A stretch of DNA of 48,179 nucleotides, taken from positions 1-48,179 of the forward strand of contig CAIKZH010000190.1 in the NCBI GenBank assembly GCA_903831865.1, given 5' to 3'. Below, piece after piece: positions 24,966-32,701 of this stretch (position 1 is its first letter; each line of letters starts with the position of its first letter). Origin of the DNA: an uncultured Coriobacteriia bacterium. Its GTDB lineage: Bacteria; Actinomycetota; Coriobacteriia; Anaerosomatales; PALSA-660. The translations under genes were made by a program, and so were the position numbers. The notes below the pieces were generated by a model, which was not told the origin of the DNA, searched no databases, and saw nothing but the letters and a program-made list of their open reading frames with translations.

Positions 24966-27500
24966 ATGCCGGAGACCGACCGGGCGTTCTGGTCGAAGGA
25001 AGCGAAGACGCAGCTCGCCGACCTCGGAGTGACGTCGGAGGGCCTCACGTCCGCGCAGGCTGCCGAACGGCTCGGGCGCTTCGGACCGAACGTGATCGTC
25101 GAGAAGCGGCACCTGGGCGACGTCGCCCTCTTCCTATCCCAGTTCAAGAGTCCGATCATCCTCATCCTCATCGCCGCCGCGTTCCTCTCGGCCTTCCTCG
25201 GCGACCGCGCCGACGCGTTCATCATCATTGCTATCGTGGCGGTGAGCGGCGCGCTGACCTTCTGGCAGGAGCGTGGCGCCGCCGACGCGGTGGACAAACT
25301 CCTGGAGATCGTCGAGGTGAGGGCGAAGGTGCGGCGCGACGGCGCCGTGACCAGCGTGCCTCACGACGAGATCGTCCCCGGCGATGTGCTCGTGCTCGAG
25401 GCGGGCACGACGATCCCCGCCGACGCGCTGCTGCTTGAGAGCACGGACCTGTACGTGGACGAGGCCACACTCACGGGCGAGACGTTCCCGGTGGACAAGG
25501 ACCCCGCCACCCTGCCCCCGGACACTCCTCTCGCCAAGCGCTCGAACGCTGTGTTCATGGGCACCCATGTGGTCTCGGGCACCGCCCTCGCGGCGGTCGT
25601 CCACACCGGCCTTGCGACGGAGTTCGGTGCCGTCTCCGACCGTCTGGTCCAGGTCAACCCCGAGACCGGTTTCGAGCACGGCGTGCGCCGGTTCGGCTAC
25701 CTGCTCCTCGAGATCACGCTCATGCTCGTGATCGCGATCTTCGCGATCAATGTGTTCCTGCACAAACCCGTGGTGGACTCGTTCCTCTTCTCGCTCGCGC
25801 TCGCGGTCGGCCTCACGCCGCAACTCCTTCCCGCGATCATCTCGATCAACCTTGCGCACGGCTCGCGCCGGATGGCCGAGTGCAAGGTCATCGTGAAGCG
25901 ACTCGCGGCGATCGAGGACTTCGGGAGCATGGACGTGCTGTGCTCGGACAAGACCGGCACGCTCACCGAGGGCGTCGTGACCGTGTCAGGTGCCTACGAC
26001 GTGCGGGGCGGCGACAGTGAAGACGTCATGCTGTACGCCTACCTCAACTCCTGCTTCGAGACCGGCTTCACGAACCCGATCGACGAGGCGGTGCGCGCGG
26101 CGCGCAGTTTCGACATCTCCCGAGTCACCAAACTCGACGAGAAGCCGTACGACTTCATTCGCAAGCGCCTGACCATCCTCGTCGAGCGCGAGGGCAAACC
26201 CCTGATGGTGACCAAGGGCGCCCTTACTAACGTCCTCGCGGTATGCAGCACCGCCCGCACGCCCACGGGGGCCAGCGTGCGTCTCGACGAGGTCCGTGGC
26301 GAGGTCGACAAGCTCTACCGCGACCTGTCCCGCCGTGGCTACCGCACCCTCGGCGTCGCGGTCCGCGAGGATGTCAGCGAGTGCCGCCTCGACGACTCCT
26401 GCGAGAAGGACATGACGTTCGTCGGTCTGCTCGCGCTCTTCGACCCGCCGAAGAAGGGCGCCGCCGAGGCCGTCGCACACCTCGAGAGACTCGGCGTTCG
26501 ACTGAAGATCATCACCGGTGACAACGAGCTCGTCGCCACGACCGCGGGCGCCCAGATGGGGCTCGAGAAGCCGGTCGTGCTCACGGGGTCGCAGATGCAC
26601 ACGCTGCACGAGCGGGCGCTCGTCGCTCGCATCGATGCGGTCGACATCTTCGCGGAGATCGAGCCCAACCAGAAGGAGTACATCGTCCACGCGCTGCAGA
26701 AGGCGGGGCACATCGTCGGCTACCTGGGCGACGGGATCAACGACGCGAGCGCCCTGCACGCGGCGGACGTGGGCATCTCCGTCAACTCCGCAGTGGACGT
26801 CGCGAAGGAGGCCGCGGACATCGTCCTGCTGGAGTCCGGTCTCGACGTGCTGAGCCAGGGCGTCGAGGGCGGCCGCTCGACGTTCGCCAACACTCTCAAG
26901 TACGTGTTCATGGCCACCAGCGCGAACTTCGGGAACATGTTCTCGATGGCTGGGGCCAGCCTCTTCCTCCCCTTCCTGCCGCTGCTGCCTACCCAGATCC
27001 TGCTCATCAACCTGCTCACCGATTTCCCGGAGATGGCGATCGCCTCGGACCGCGTGGATCCCGAGCTGACCGAGAAGCCCCGAAGGTGGGACCTTGGCTT
27101 CATCCGGGCCTTCATGCTCGTGTTCGGGCTGCTCTCCAGCGTGTTCGACTACCTGACCTTCGCGGCCCTGCTGTTCGTGATGCGCATCCCTCTGCACACC
27201 GCGTACGGTCAATCGCTGTTCCGCACGGGCTGGTTCGTCGAGTCCGTGCTGTCGGCGTCGATGGTCGTGCTCGTCATCCGTACACGTGGGCCGTTCTTCC
27301 GCAGCAGGCCGGGCAGGCTCCTCACCATCGCCACTCTGTGCGTATGGGCGGCCACCCTTGCCGTCCCCTACACGCCTCTCGGCAGTGTCTTCAGGTTCGT
27401 GCCGCTGCCGCCGCAGTTCCTGCTCATGGTGGCGGTGGTCCTGGCGCTCTACATGACCGCCGCCGAGTTCGCGAAGCGGCGCTTCTACCGAGACCGCTGA
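24966..27500 (+). CDS. mgtA: Magnesium-transporting P-type ATPase (type IIIB, MgtA/MgtB)
   Basis: An 844-aa P3B ATPase that imports Mg2+. Landmarks are the TGE actuator loop (T-L-T-G-E-T), the phosphorylation motif S-D-K-T-G-T-L-T-E-G, G-D-G-I-N-D-A-S-A-L in the hinge, and the type-specific membrane segment L-L-I-N-L-L-T-D-F-P-E-M-A-I-A-S-D. Ten membrane helices are expected. The ATG at 24966 has a GGAGG 7 bp upstream; the GTG at 24960 lies too close to that site. Codon use is like that of its neighbours, giving no sign of recent transfer. It is divergent from the uroD-like gene and stands alone as a plus-strand unit. Confidence 0.95.
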   Translation: MPETDRAFWSKEAKTQLADLGVTSEGLTSAQAAERLGRFGPNVIVEKRHLGDVALFLSQFKSPIILILIAAAFLSAFLGDRADAFIIIAIVAVSGALTFWQERGAADAVDKLLEIVEVRAKVRRDGAVTSVPHDEIVPGDVLVLEAGTTIPADALLLESTDLYVDEATLTGETFPVDKDPATLPPDTPLAKRSNAVFMGTHVVSGTALAAVVHTGLATEFGAVSDRLVQVNPETGFEHGVRRFGYLLLEITLMLVIAIFAINVFLHKPVVDSFLFSLALAVGLTPQLLPAIISINLAHGSRRMAECKVIVKRLAAIEDFGSMDVLCSDKTGTLTEGVVTVSGAYDVRGGDSEDVMLYAYLNSCFETGFTNPIDEAVRAARSFDISRVTKLDEKPYDFIRKRLTILVEREGKPLMVTKGALTNVLAVCSTARTPTGASVRLDEVRGEVDKLYRDLSRRGYRTLGVAVREDVSECRLDDSCEKDMTFVGLLALFDPPKKGAAEAVAHLERLGVRLKIITGDNELVATTAGAQMGLEKPVVLTGSQMHTLHERALVARIDAVDIFAEIEPNQKEYIVHALQKAGHIVGYLGDGINDASALHAADVGISVNSAVDVAKEAADIVLLESGLDVLSQGVEGGRSTFANTLKYVFMATSANFGNMFSMAGASLFLPFLPLLPTQILLINLLTDFPEMAIASDRVDPELTEKPRRWDLGFIRAFMLVFGLLSSVFDYLTFAALLFVMRIPLHTAYGQSLFRTGWFVESVLSASMVVLVIRTRGPFFRSRPGRLLTIATLCVWAATLAVPYTPLGSVFRFVPLPPQFLLMVAVVLALYMTAAEFAKRRFYRDR

Positions 27501-27519
27501 CACCGTCCGGCGGCCGGTC

Positions 27520-28272
27520 TCACCGGCCTGTGTCGGCCCAGGCGGGCACGTGCCGCCACGCGTCTCTCAACTCCGCGCGATGGGCCCGCCACTCGGGGTC
27601 GTGCCTCTCGACCAGAGCCCAGAATGCGGGCGAGTGGTCCAGACGCCGCGTGTGCGCCAGCTCGTGCACGAGCACGTGTCTCACAAGGGGCCCGGGCAGG
27701 AACGCGAGAGAGGCATTGAGACTCAGCGTGTGGCGGGCCGAGCAGCTGCCCCACCGCGAACGTTGCCTTCGCACCGTCATCTGTTCCGCGCGCCATCCGG
27801 TCTCGTCCTCGACCCCCGTCAGGACTCGTGGCAGTCCCTCCCGAGCCGCGGCGAACACCGCACGACGCATCGCATTCCGGCACGCGTCCCCGTCGGCGAC
27901 AGCGCCTGTCAGAACGAGGAGACCGCCGGCCGCGCGCGCACGCACGCCCCTGGCGTTCGTGGGGCGCGCATCCACGTCCCACGCGAGCCCGATCCCGGGC
28001 ATCTCCACCCGCTTCGGCAGCGGATCCTCCCCGCTGAGGAGCAGGCGATCGCGACGCTCGGCCGTGCGGGCCAGCGCACGCTCGATCCACACGGAATGGG
28101 CACGCACGACGTCAGGCACCCTCGACCGCTGGAACGCCGTCGGCACGATCACGACGAGGCCGTCTCTGGCGTCGACCTGCAGTCGCACCCGGCGCGCGCG
28201 CGAGGAAGCGCGCACTGTGTAGCCGAGGGCTGTGTCGTGGTCACCGAGCACGTTGGCCGCCAGACTCCTCAC
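27520..28272 (-). CDS. YgjP/DUF45-type zinc metallopeptidase-like protein
   Basis: A 250-aa protein of the M48-like YgjP/DUF45 family. The diagnostic stretch is R-S-R-W-G-S-C-S followed by L-N-x-x-L, then V-L-V-H-E-L-A-H (zinc motif HExxH) and, 9 residues on, H-S-P-A-F-W. The first 80 residues include R-x-x-R-R-V-R-L-x-V, also typical. Members bind zinc; some act on UTP or nucleotides, others are presumed peptidases. The physiological substrate is unknown. The start is GTG 28272 and is not certain. It is convergent with the Mg2+ ATPase gene (19-bp gap). Confidence 0.85.
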   Translation of the reverse strand: MRSLAANVLGDHDTALGYTVRASSRARRVRLQVDARDGLVVIVPTAFQRSRVPDVVRAHSVWIERALARTAERRDRLLLSGEDPLPKRVEMPGIGLAWDVDARPTNARGVRARAAGGLLVLTGAVADGDACRNAMRRAVFAAAREGLPRVLTGVEDETGWRAEQMTVRRQRSRWGSCSARHTLSLNASLAFLPGPLVRHVLVHELAHTRRLDHSPAFWALVERHDPEWRAHRAELRDAWRHVPAWADTGR

Positions 28273-28356
28273 TGCCGCACTGGGGTAGATGCTCGTAGGG
28301 TAGCGCGTTCATGCGGTGACCGCGGCCCTGAGGGACGGACGACAAGGGAGGCAGTC

Positions 28357-28551
28357 ATGAAGGCGATCGTCGACGGCGACCTGTGCATCGGCTGCGAACT
28401 GTGCGCCGACACGTGCCCCGAAGTGTTCCGGATGATGGATGACGGGCTCTCGCACGTCATCGCTGATCCGGTGCCCGAGGACCAGTACGACTGCGTTCAG
28501 GAAGCCGCCGAGATCTGTCCCGTCACCGCGATCTCCGTGGCCTCAGCCTAG
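28357..28551 (+). CDS. Single-cluster [4Fe-4S] ferredoxin
   Basis: A 64-aa soluble electron carrier. Cluster ligands are C10, C13, C16 and C54. Two further cysteines, C20 and C46, sit where Thermotoga maritima ferredoxin (with C20-C43) forms a disulfide; the whole protein is similar in layout (I-x-C-I-G-C-E-L-C near the start, D-G near residue 30, I-C-P-V-T-A-I at the end). It starts with ATG after GGGAGG. It is monocistronic, between divergent minus-strand genes. Confidence 0.93.
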   Translation: MKAIVDGDLCIGCELCADTCPEVFRMMDDGLSHVIADPVPEDQYDCVQEAAEICPVTAISVASA

Positions 28552-28601
28552 CAGCTGACCGCCGCGCCGCCTGTGCGCGGCTCCTATCCGCATTCGAGTG
28601 C

Positions 28602-30770
28602 TCAGCCGCGGCGGATGAGGAAGCAGTGGTGGATGCGCGGGTTCCGTGCAAAGTCGAGCGGTATCGTCTGCGCCGTCACATCTTCCCACGTGAATCCGGC
28701 CCGCTCCATCGCCCCCTGGTCCAGGCGGAAGCGACGCAGGTTGCTGGAGAAGACCATCGTGCCGCCCTGTGCGAGCCTCGGCCCGGCGGCTGTGAGAAGG
28801 GCGACGTGATCCCGCTGGACGTCGAACGTCGCGTCCATCGAGGTGCTCGATGAGAACGACGGCGGATCGACGAAGACGACGTCATGGACGCTCTCCCCCG
28901 CCCGCGCGAGCCACGCCAGCACGTTTCCGTGCACCAGGAGGTGCCTGGCCGGGTCCAAGCCGTTGAGCTCCAGATTGCGCCGAGCCCACTCCAGATATGT
29001 GTTGGACATGTCGACCGACGTGCTCTCGATCGCCCCGGCGAGCGCGGCGCGAACGGTCGCGGCGCCGGTGTAGCAGAACAGGTTGAGGAGCCTGGCGCCC
29101 TTGGCGAGGTCCGCGACCAAGCCACGGGTGATCCTGTGGTCGAGGAAGAGCCCAGTGTCCAGGTAGTCATCGAGATTGACCAGCAGCCTCGCTCCGGACT
29201 CGCACACCTCGTGGAAGGTACCGGTGTCCGCCACCTTCTCGTACTGGGCGAGCAGTCGCTGGCGGCGCCTCACCTTCAGATGGACGTCCGCCGGGTCGAC
29301 GCCGAGCACGCTGGCCGCCGCGGTGGACGCCTGATCCAGTCTGCGGGCCGCCTTCTCCGGAGCGATCTCGGAGGGAGCCGCATACTCGGAGACGACCGCG
29401 CGGCGCACGCCGTCCGTGCAGTCGTAGACGTCCACGGCCACGGAGTAGTCGGGCAGGTCGGCATCGTAGGCTCGCCAGCACGTCACGCCCGCCCGGTTCG
29501 TCCATCGCCCGAGACGGCGCACGTTCTTGCGCAGCCGGTTCTCGAACGCGGCTATGCCTCCACTCTCGTCGTCCACCCGTGTCACATGCGATGCCGGGGC
29601 CTCCGCAGCCAGCCCGACGCCGACGACGCCCACGTCCAGGCGCACCGGGATCGTCCCGTTGTGCAGCCTGAAGGTCGAGAGCGCCGTGAGCCCGAGCGCC
29701 TCCGCGTGGGCGTCGTCGCCGGACAGCACGGCGTACCTCCATCCCGGGAAGCCCGCGCGCAGCCTGGCGCCCAAGGCGTTGTAGACAGCCCTCGCGGCAG
29801 CGGCGTCACCGAGACGTTCGCCGTAGGGCGGATTGGTCGCTACGAGGCCGGATAGGCATCCGGTGGGCAGGCCGAGCTCACTGACGTCGCGGACCTCGAT
29901 GCTGACACGACCCTTGAGGCCCGCGCGAGCGACGTTCGCTCGCGCGAGGGAGACCGCCGACGGGTCGCGGTCTGAGCCCATGATCGGGATGGAGGCCGCC
30001 AGCCCGCGCTCCGCGCGCTCGTCTGCCTCCGCGAGGAGGGCGGCCCACGTCCCGCTGTCGTGACCGAGCCACCCGGTGAACCCCCATCGCGAACGCAGGA
30101 GTCCCGGGGCCACGTCGCCCGCGATCCACGCCCCCTCGATCGGGAGCGTCCCCGACCCGCAAAGCGGGTCAACGAGCGGTCCCGACCCGGGCGCGCTGTT
30201 CCACCCGGCCAGCAGCAGCATCCCGGCGGCGAGGGACTCCTTCAGCGGGGCCGCCCCCTGGACGCCCTGCTCTCGATACCCGCGCCTGTGCAGCGCCTCG
30301 CCCGAGAGATCGAGCGAGACCGTCGCTTTGCCTGTCCGCACCCGCACATTCACTCGGACGTCGGGGGCCTGCGTATCGACGGACGGGCGGATGCCGAACC
30401 TCTCCCTGAGCCTGTCGACGATCGCGTCCTTCGTCCTCTGCGCCCCGAACATGGTGTTGCGGAACGCGGGATTGGGGTCCGTGCCGAAGTCGACCGCGAG
30501 CGTTCCGGAAGCGGAGAGATGATCCTCCCAGGCGATCTCGTGAACACCCTGGTAGAGATCGTCGGCCGTCGTGACCGGCACCTGCGCCAAAGGCATCAGG
30601 ACACGCGAGCCCGTGCGCGACCACAGGCACACGGCGTAAGCCGTTCGCACATCGCCCGAGAACCCCACACCTGAGCGCGCAGCCCGCACGTCGCGCGCAC
30701 CCACCGCCCGCAGCTCATCCCCCAGCACTCGTTCAAGGCCGAGCGCGCAGGTCACGAAGAAGCGCGGCAC
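28602..30770 (-). CDS. rlmL: Bifunctional 23S rRNA methyltransferase RlmKL
   Basis: A 722-aa fusion of two methyltransferases, as in E. coli RlmKL (702 aa). The N-terminal part has a THUMP domain (about 1-150) and the RlmL domain, which methylates N2 of G2445, with D-P-L-C-G-S-G-T-L and the catalytic N-P-P-Y-G-E-R. The C-terminal part is the RlmK domain (m7G2069) with N-L-F-C-Y-T-G-A and V-D-P-P-S-F-S. The gene starts with GTG, with GGAG at 8 bp. It is separated by 176 bp from the cyclophilin gene and appears monocistronic. Confidence 0.93.
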   Translation of the reverse strand: MPRFFVTCALGLERVLGDELRAVGARDVRAARSGVGFSGDVRTAYAVCLWSRTGSRVLMPLAQVPVTTADDLYQGVHEIAWEDHLSASGTLAVDFGTDPNPAFRNTMFGAQRTKDAIVDRLRERFGIRPSVDTQAPDVRVNVRVRTGKATVSLDLSGEALHRRGYREQGVQGAAPLKESLAAGMLLLAGWNSAPGSGPLVDPLCGSGTLPIEGAWIAGDVAPGLLRSRWGFTGWLGHDSGTWAALLAEADERAERGLAASIPIMGSDRDPSAVSLARANVARAGLKGRVSIEVRDVSELGLPTGCLSGLVATNPPYGERLGDAAAARAVYNALGARLRAGFPGWRYAVLSGDDAHAEALGLTALSTFRLHNGTIPVRLDVGVVGVGLAAEAPASHVTRVDDESGGIAAFENRLRKNVRRLGRWTNRAGVTCWRAYDADLPDYSVAVDVYDCTDGVRRAVVSEYAAPSEIAPEKAARRLDQASTAAASVLGVDPADVHLKVRRRQRLLAQYEKVADTGTFHEVCESGARLLVNLDDYLDTGLFLDHRITRGLVADLAKGARLLNLFCYTGAATVRAALAGAIESTSVDMSNTYLEWARRNLELNGLDPARHLLVHGNVLAWLARAGESVHDVVFVDPPSFSSSTSMDATFDVQRDHVALLTAAGPRLAQGGTMVFSSNLRRFRLDQGAMERAGFTWEDVTAQTIPLDFARNPRIHHCFLIRRG

Positions 30771-30898
30771 GACGTCAGCTCCGCAACGAGCGGGGATCCG
30801 CGCATGGCGTGACGCTCGACTTCATACCATCAACCTCCAGTGCAGGGTGAGTGTTCTGATCGAAGCACCCACCCTCGGCCGCTCGGCCCGCGAGTGCG

Positions 30899-30931
30899 AG
30901 AAGGGCCCGCCTCTCAGAGGCGGGCCCTTCT
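30899..30931. terminator. Strong hairpin terminator after the cyclophilin gene
   Basis: A 16-bp perfect inverted repeat around a single central base, 15 bp beyond the cyclophilin stop codon. It can act on the minus-strand cyclophilin transcript and would also block plus-strand read-through. Confidence 0.8.
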
Positions 30932-30946
30932 GCCAGCGCGCTGGAC

Positions 30947-31435
30947 CTAATCGTCCGAACCGTGCTCTATCCGCACCTTCTGCATGACGTCGTCCTTCGC
31001 GATCGAGTGGACGACCTCGAGACCCTCGGTCACCTGTCCGAACACGGTGTACTGGCCGTCGAGGAACGCGTGCCGGCCAAGAGAGATGTAGAACTGACTG
31101 CCGGCCGAGTCGGGCGACGCCGCTCTCGCCATGGCCACCGTCCCGTCGACATGCGGCCTCGCGTTGAACTCCGGATCCAGGTTATATCCGGGCCCGCCGG
31201 TCCCTACGGGACCCTCCCCCGTCTTGGAATAGGGATCGCCCCCCTGCACCACGAACCCGGGCTCCACGCGATGGAACGTCGTGCCGTCGTAGAACTCGGC
31301 CTCAGCCAGTTCGATGAAGGCCGCAGCGTGCTTCGGCGCGTCGTCGCAGAAGAACTGGAACTTGATCACGCCCTTGGGCGTCGTGATGACCGCGATCTCG
31401 TCACCCTGACACACGTATCCCGGAACGTGGGACAT
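30947..31435 (-). CDS. Peptidyl-prolyl cis-trans isomerase, cyclophilin type
   Basis: A 162-aa cytoplasmic cyclophilin (no signal peptide). The active-site arginine lies in F-H-R-V-E-P-G-F-V-V-Q-G-G-D-P, and M-A-R-A, S-Q-F-Y-I-S-L and Y-T-V-F-G-Q-V follow in the usual order. It speeds proline isomerisation in folding proteins. It starts with ATG, AAGGAGGAG just upstream. The NYN gene ends 51 bp before it, so the two may be cotranscribed. Confidence 0.95.
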   Translation of the reverse strand: MSHVPGYVCQGDEIAVITTPKGVIKFQFFCDDAPKHAAAFIELAEAEFYDGTTFHRVEPGFVVQGGDPYSKTGEGPVGTGGPGYNLDPEFNARPHVDGTVAMARAASPDSAGSQFYISLGRHAFLDGQYTVFGQVTEGLEVVHSIAKDDVMQKVRIEHGSDD

Positions 31436-31486
31436 CGCTCCTCCTTGTCGCTGTCGATGCCGGCGCCGATAAGGCGCCCGGCCGCT

Positions 31487-32287
31487 TCACTTCTCGCTGT
31501 CGCTCAACCCGACCACCACATAGGTGCCCGAGCGTTGATCGACTCTCAGGGAGACCAGACCCAGCCGCTCGGCGTCCTCGAGCATCGCCTGGAACGTCCT
31601 GTAGCCGAAGCCAGACTCGGAGAAGTCCGGCTGCTTGCGCTTCATCGTGTCCTTCACGAGCGAGCTGTACATGACGTCCTTGTTCTCCCGCTGAAGGGCC
31701 TGCACAGAGTCCACGAGAAGCTTCATCGCGGGGCGCTTGGCGCGCGGGACCACGGTCGCCGATACGCTGGGACTCGCCTGATGCTTCGCCAGGTCCTCGT
31801 AGTAGACGAACTCGTCGCAGCTCGACGCGAGAAGGTCGGAGGTCGACCCCTTCATCCCCAGGCCTATCACCGACTTGCCGTTCTCCTTCAGCTTTGCGAC
31901 GAGAGGCGTGAAGTCGGAGTCGCCCGAGACGATGACGAACGTGTCGACGTGCTCCTTGCTGTAGCACAGGTCCATCGCGTCGACGCATAACTGGATGTCA
32001 GCGTGGTTCTTCCCGGTCTTGCCTCGCTCGGGGATCTCCATCATCTGCACGCCGGAGTCGTGCATGACCTCGCGATACTTCTCGAATCTCCCCCAGTCCG
32101 CATACGCGCGCTTGACGATGACCTTCCCCTTCTCGACGAGCCTCTCGAGAATCGCGTTCACGTCGAGCGTCTCCCCGGCCTTCCTCCGTGGTGCCCTGCC
32201 GGTCGTGGGCTCACGGTCGCGCTCGAAGCCGAGCGCCAGGTTCTCGAAGTCGATGAAGACGGCGAGAGAGTGCGCCTCGTCAGCCAT
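31487..32287 (-). CDS. NYN-domain (PIN-like) protein with OST-HTH/LOTUS domain
   Basis: A 266-aa protein of the LabA/DUF88 type. The NYN domain (residues 7-160) has the acidic residues expected for a PIN-fold nuclease: F-I-D-F-E-N near residue 13, H-A-D-I-Q-L-C-V-D-A-M-D-L, and S-G-D-S-D-F-T-P-L-V. The C-terminal 80 residues fit an OST-HTH/LOTUS domain (M-K-L-L-V-D-S-V ... F-S-E-S-G-F-G-Y-R-T-F), which binds RNA. The combination suggests an RNA-targeted nuclease or RNA-binding regulator; its targets are unknown. It is divergent from the cytochrome region. Confidence 0.8.
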   Translation of the reverse strand: MADEAHSLAVFIDFENLALGFERDREPTTGRAPRRKAGETLDVNAILERLVEKGKVIVKRAYADWGRFEKYREVMHDSGVQMMEIPERGKTGKNHADIQLCVDAMDLCYSKEHVDTFVIVSGDSDFTPLVAKLKENGKSVIGLGMKGSTSDLLASSCDEFVYYEDLAKHQASPSVSATVVPRAKRPAMKLLVDSVQALQRENKDVMYSSLVKDTMKRKQPDFSESGFGYRTFQAMLEDAERLGLVSLRVDQRSGTYVVVGLSDSEK

Positions 32288-32701
32288 CGCTGGTCACACC
32301 CCCTCCGATTCCAGTTCACACGAATGCCGTCACGTGTGGGCGGCCTTTCCTAAGTATGCCCGAGCCCGCCGTCGCACTCCAACCGCACCGATGCCCGACC
32401 ATGCGGTATGGACATGTGGGCATGCCCCTTGCAGAATCTGACTTCGGCCGCGGTGGGCCGCCGGTCGGGGTCACATGAGACCTGCATGGGTATACCGACT
32501 GGGTTAGTAGCTACGGGCGACTACAGACAGGGGGCTCGATGCCCCCGGTGCCCCGATAGCGTGCCGCGGGGCAGGGAACGATAGGGCTCAGAGATAACGG
32601 CCGGCGGCCATGCCGCCGTCGTCCGCGAAAGGAGGCGAGCAAGGGACGCCATTCATACCGGCGAACTTCGTTCGATCGCAACATCCAGGAACGGGGGAGA
32701 G
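32288..32701 (+). other. 414-bp gap holding the structured leader of the cytochrome locus
   Basis: No gene of more than a few codons is seen. A weak -10-like TATACC occurs near 32502. Between about 32535 and 32625 three GC hairpins can form: GGGGGC/GCCCCC, GCCCCG/CGGGGC and CGGCGG/CCGCCG. They are followed by AAAGGAGG at about 32629, far from the cytochrome ATG (32702), which itself has only GGGGGAG next to it. I compared this by eye with the c-di-GMP (GEMM), cobalamin, ZTP, fluoride and glycine riboswitch cores and found no match. The stretch could be a regulatory leader or a small RNA. Confidence 0.4.

Noticed and set aside
24936-25112. N-terminal extension of the uroD-like protein into mgtA
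   Set aside because: It would overlap the beginning of the divergent ATPase gene, has no family match and no ribosome-binding site.
32500-32640. GEMM (c-di-GMP/cGAMP) riboswitch before the cytochrome
   Set aside because: The conserved GCAAAC and GGGACGCAAAGCC core segments are not found; only unrelated GC hairpins are seen.
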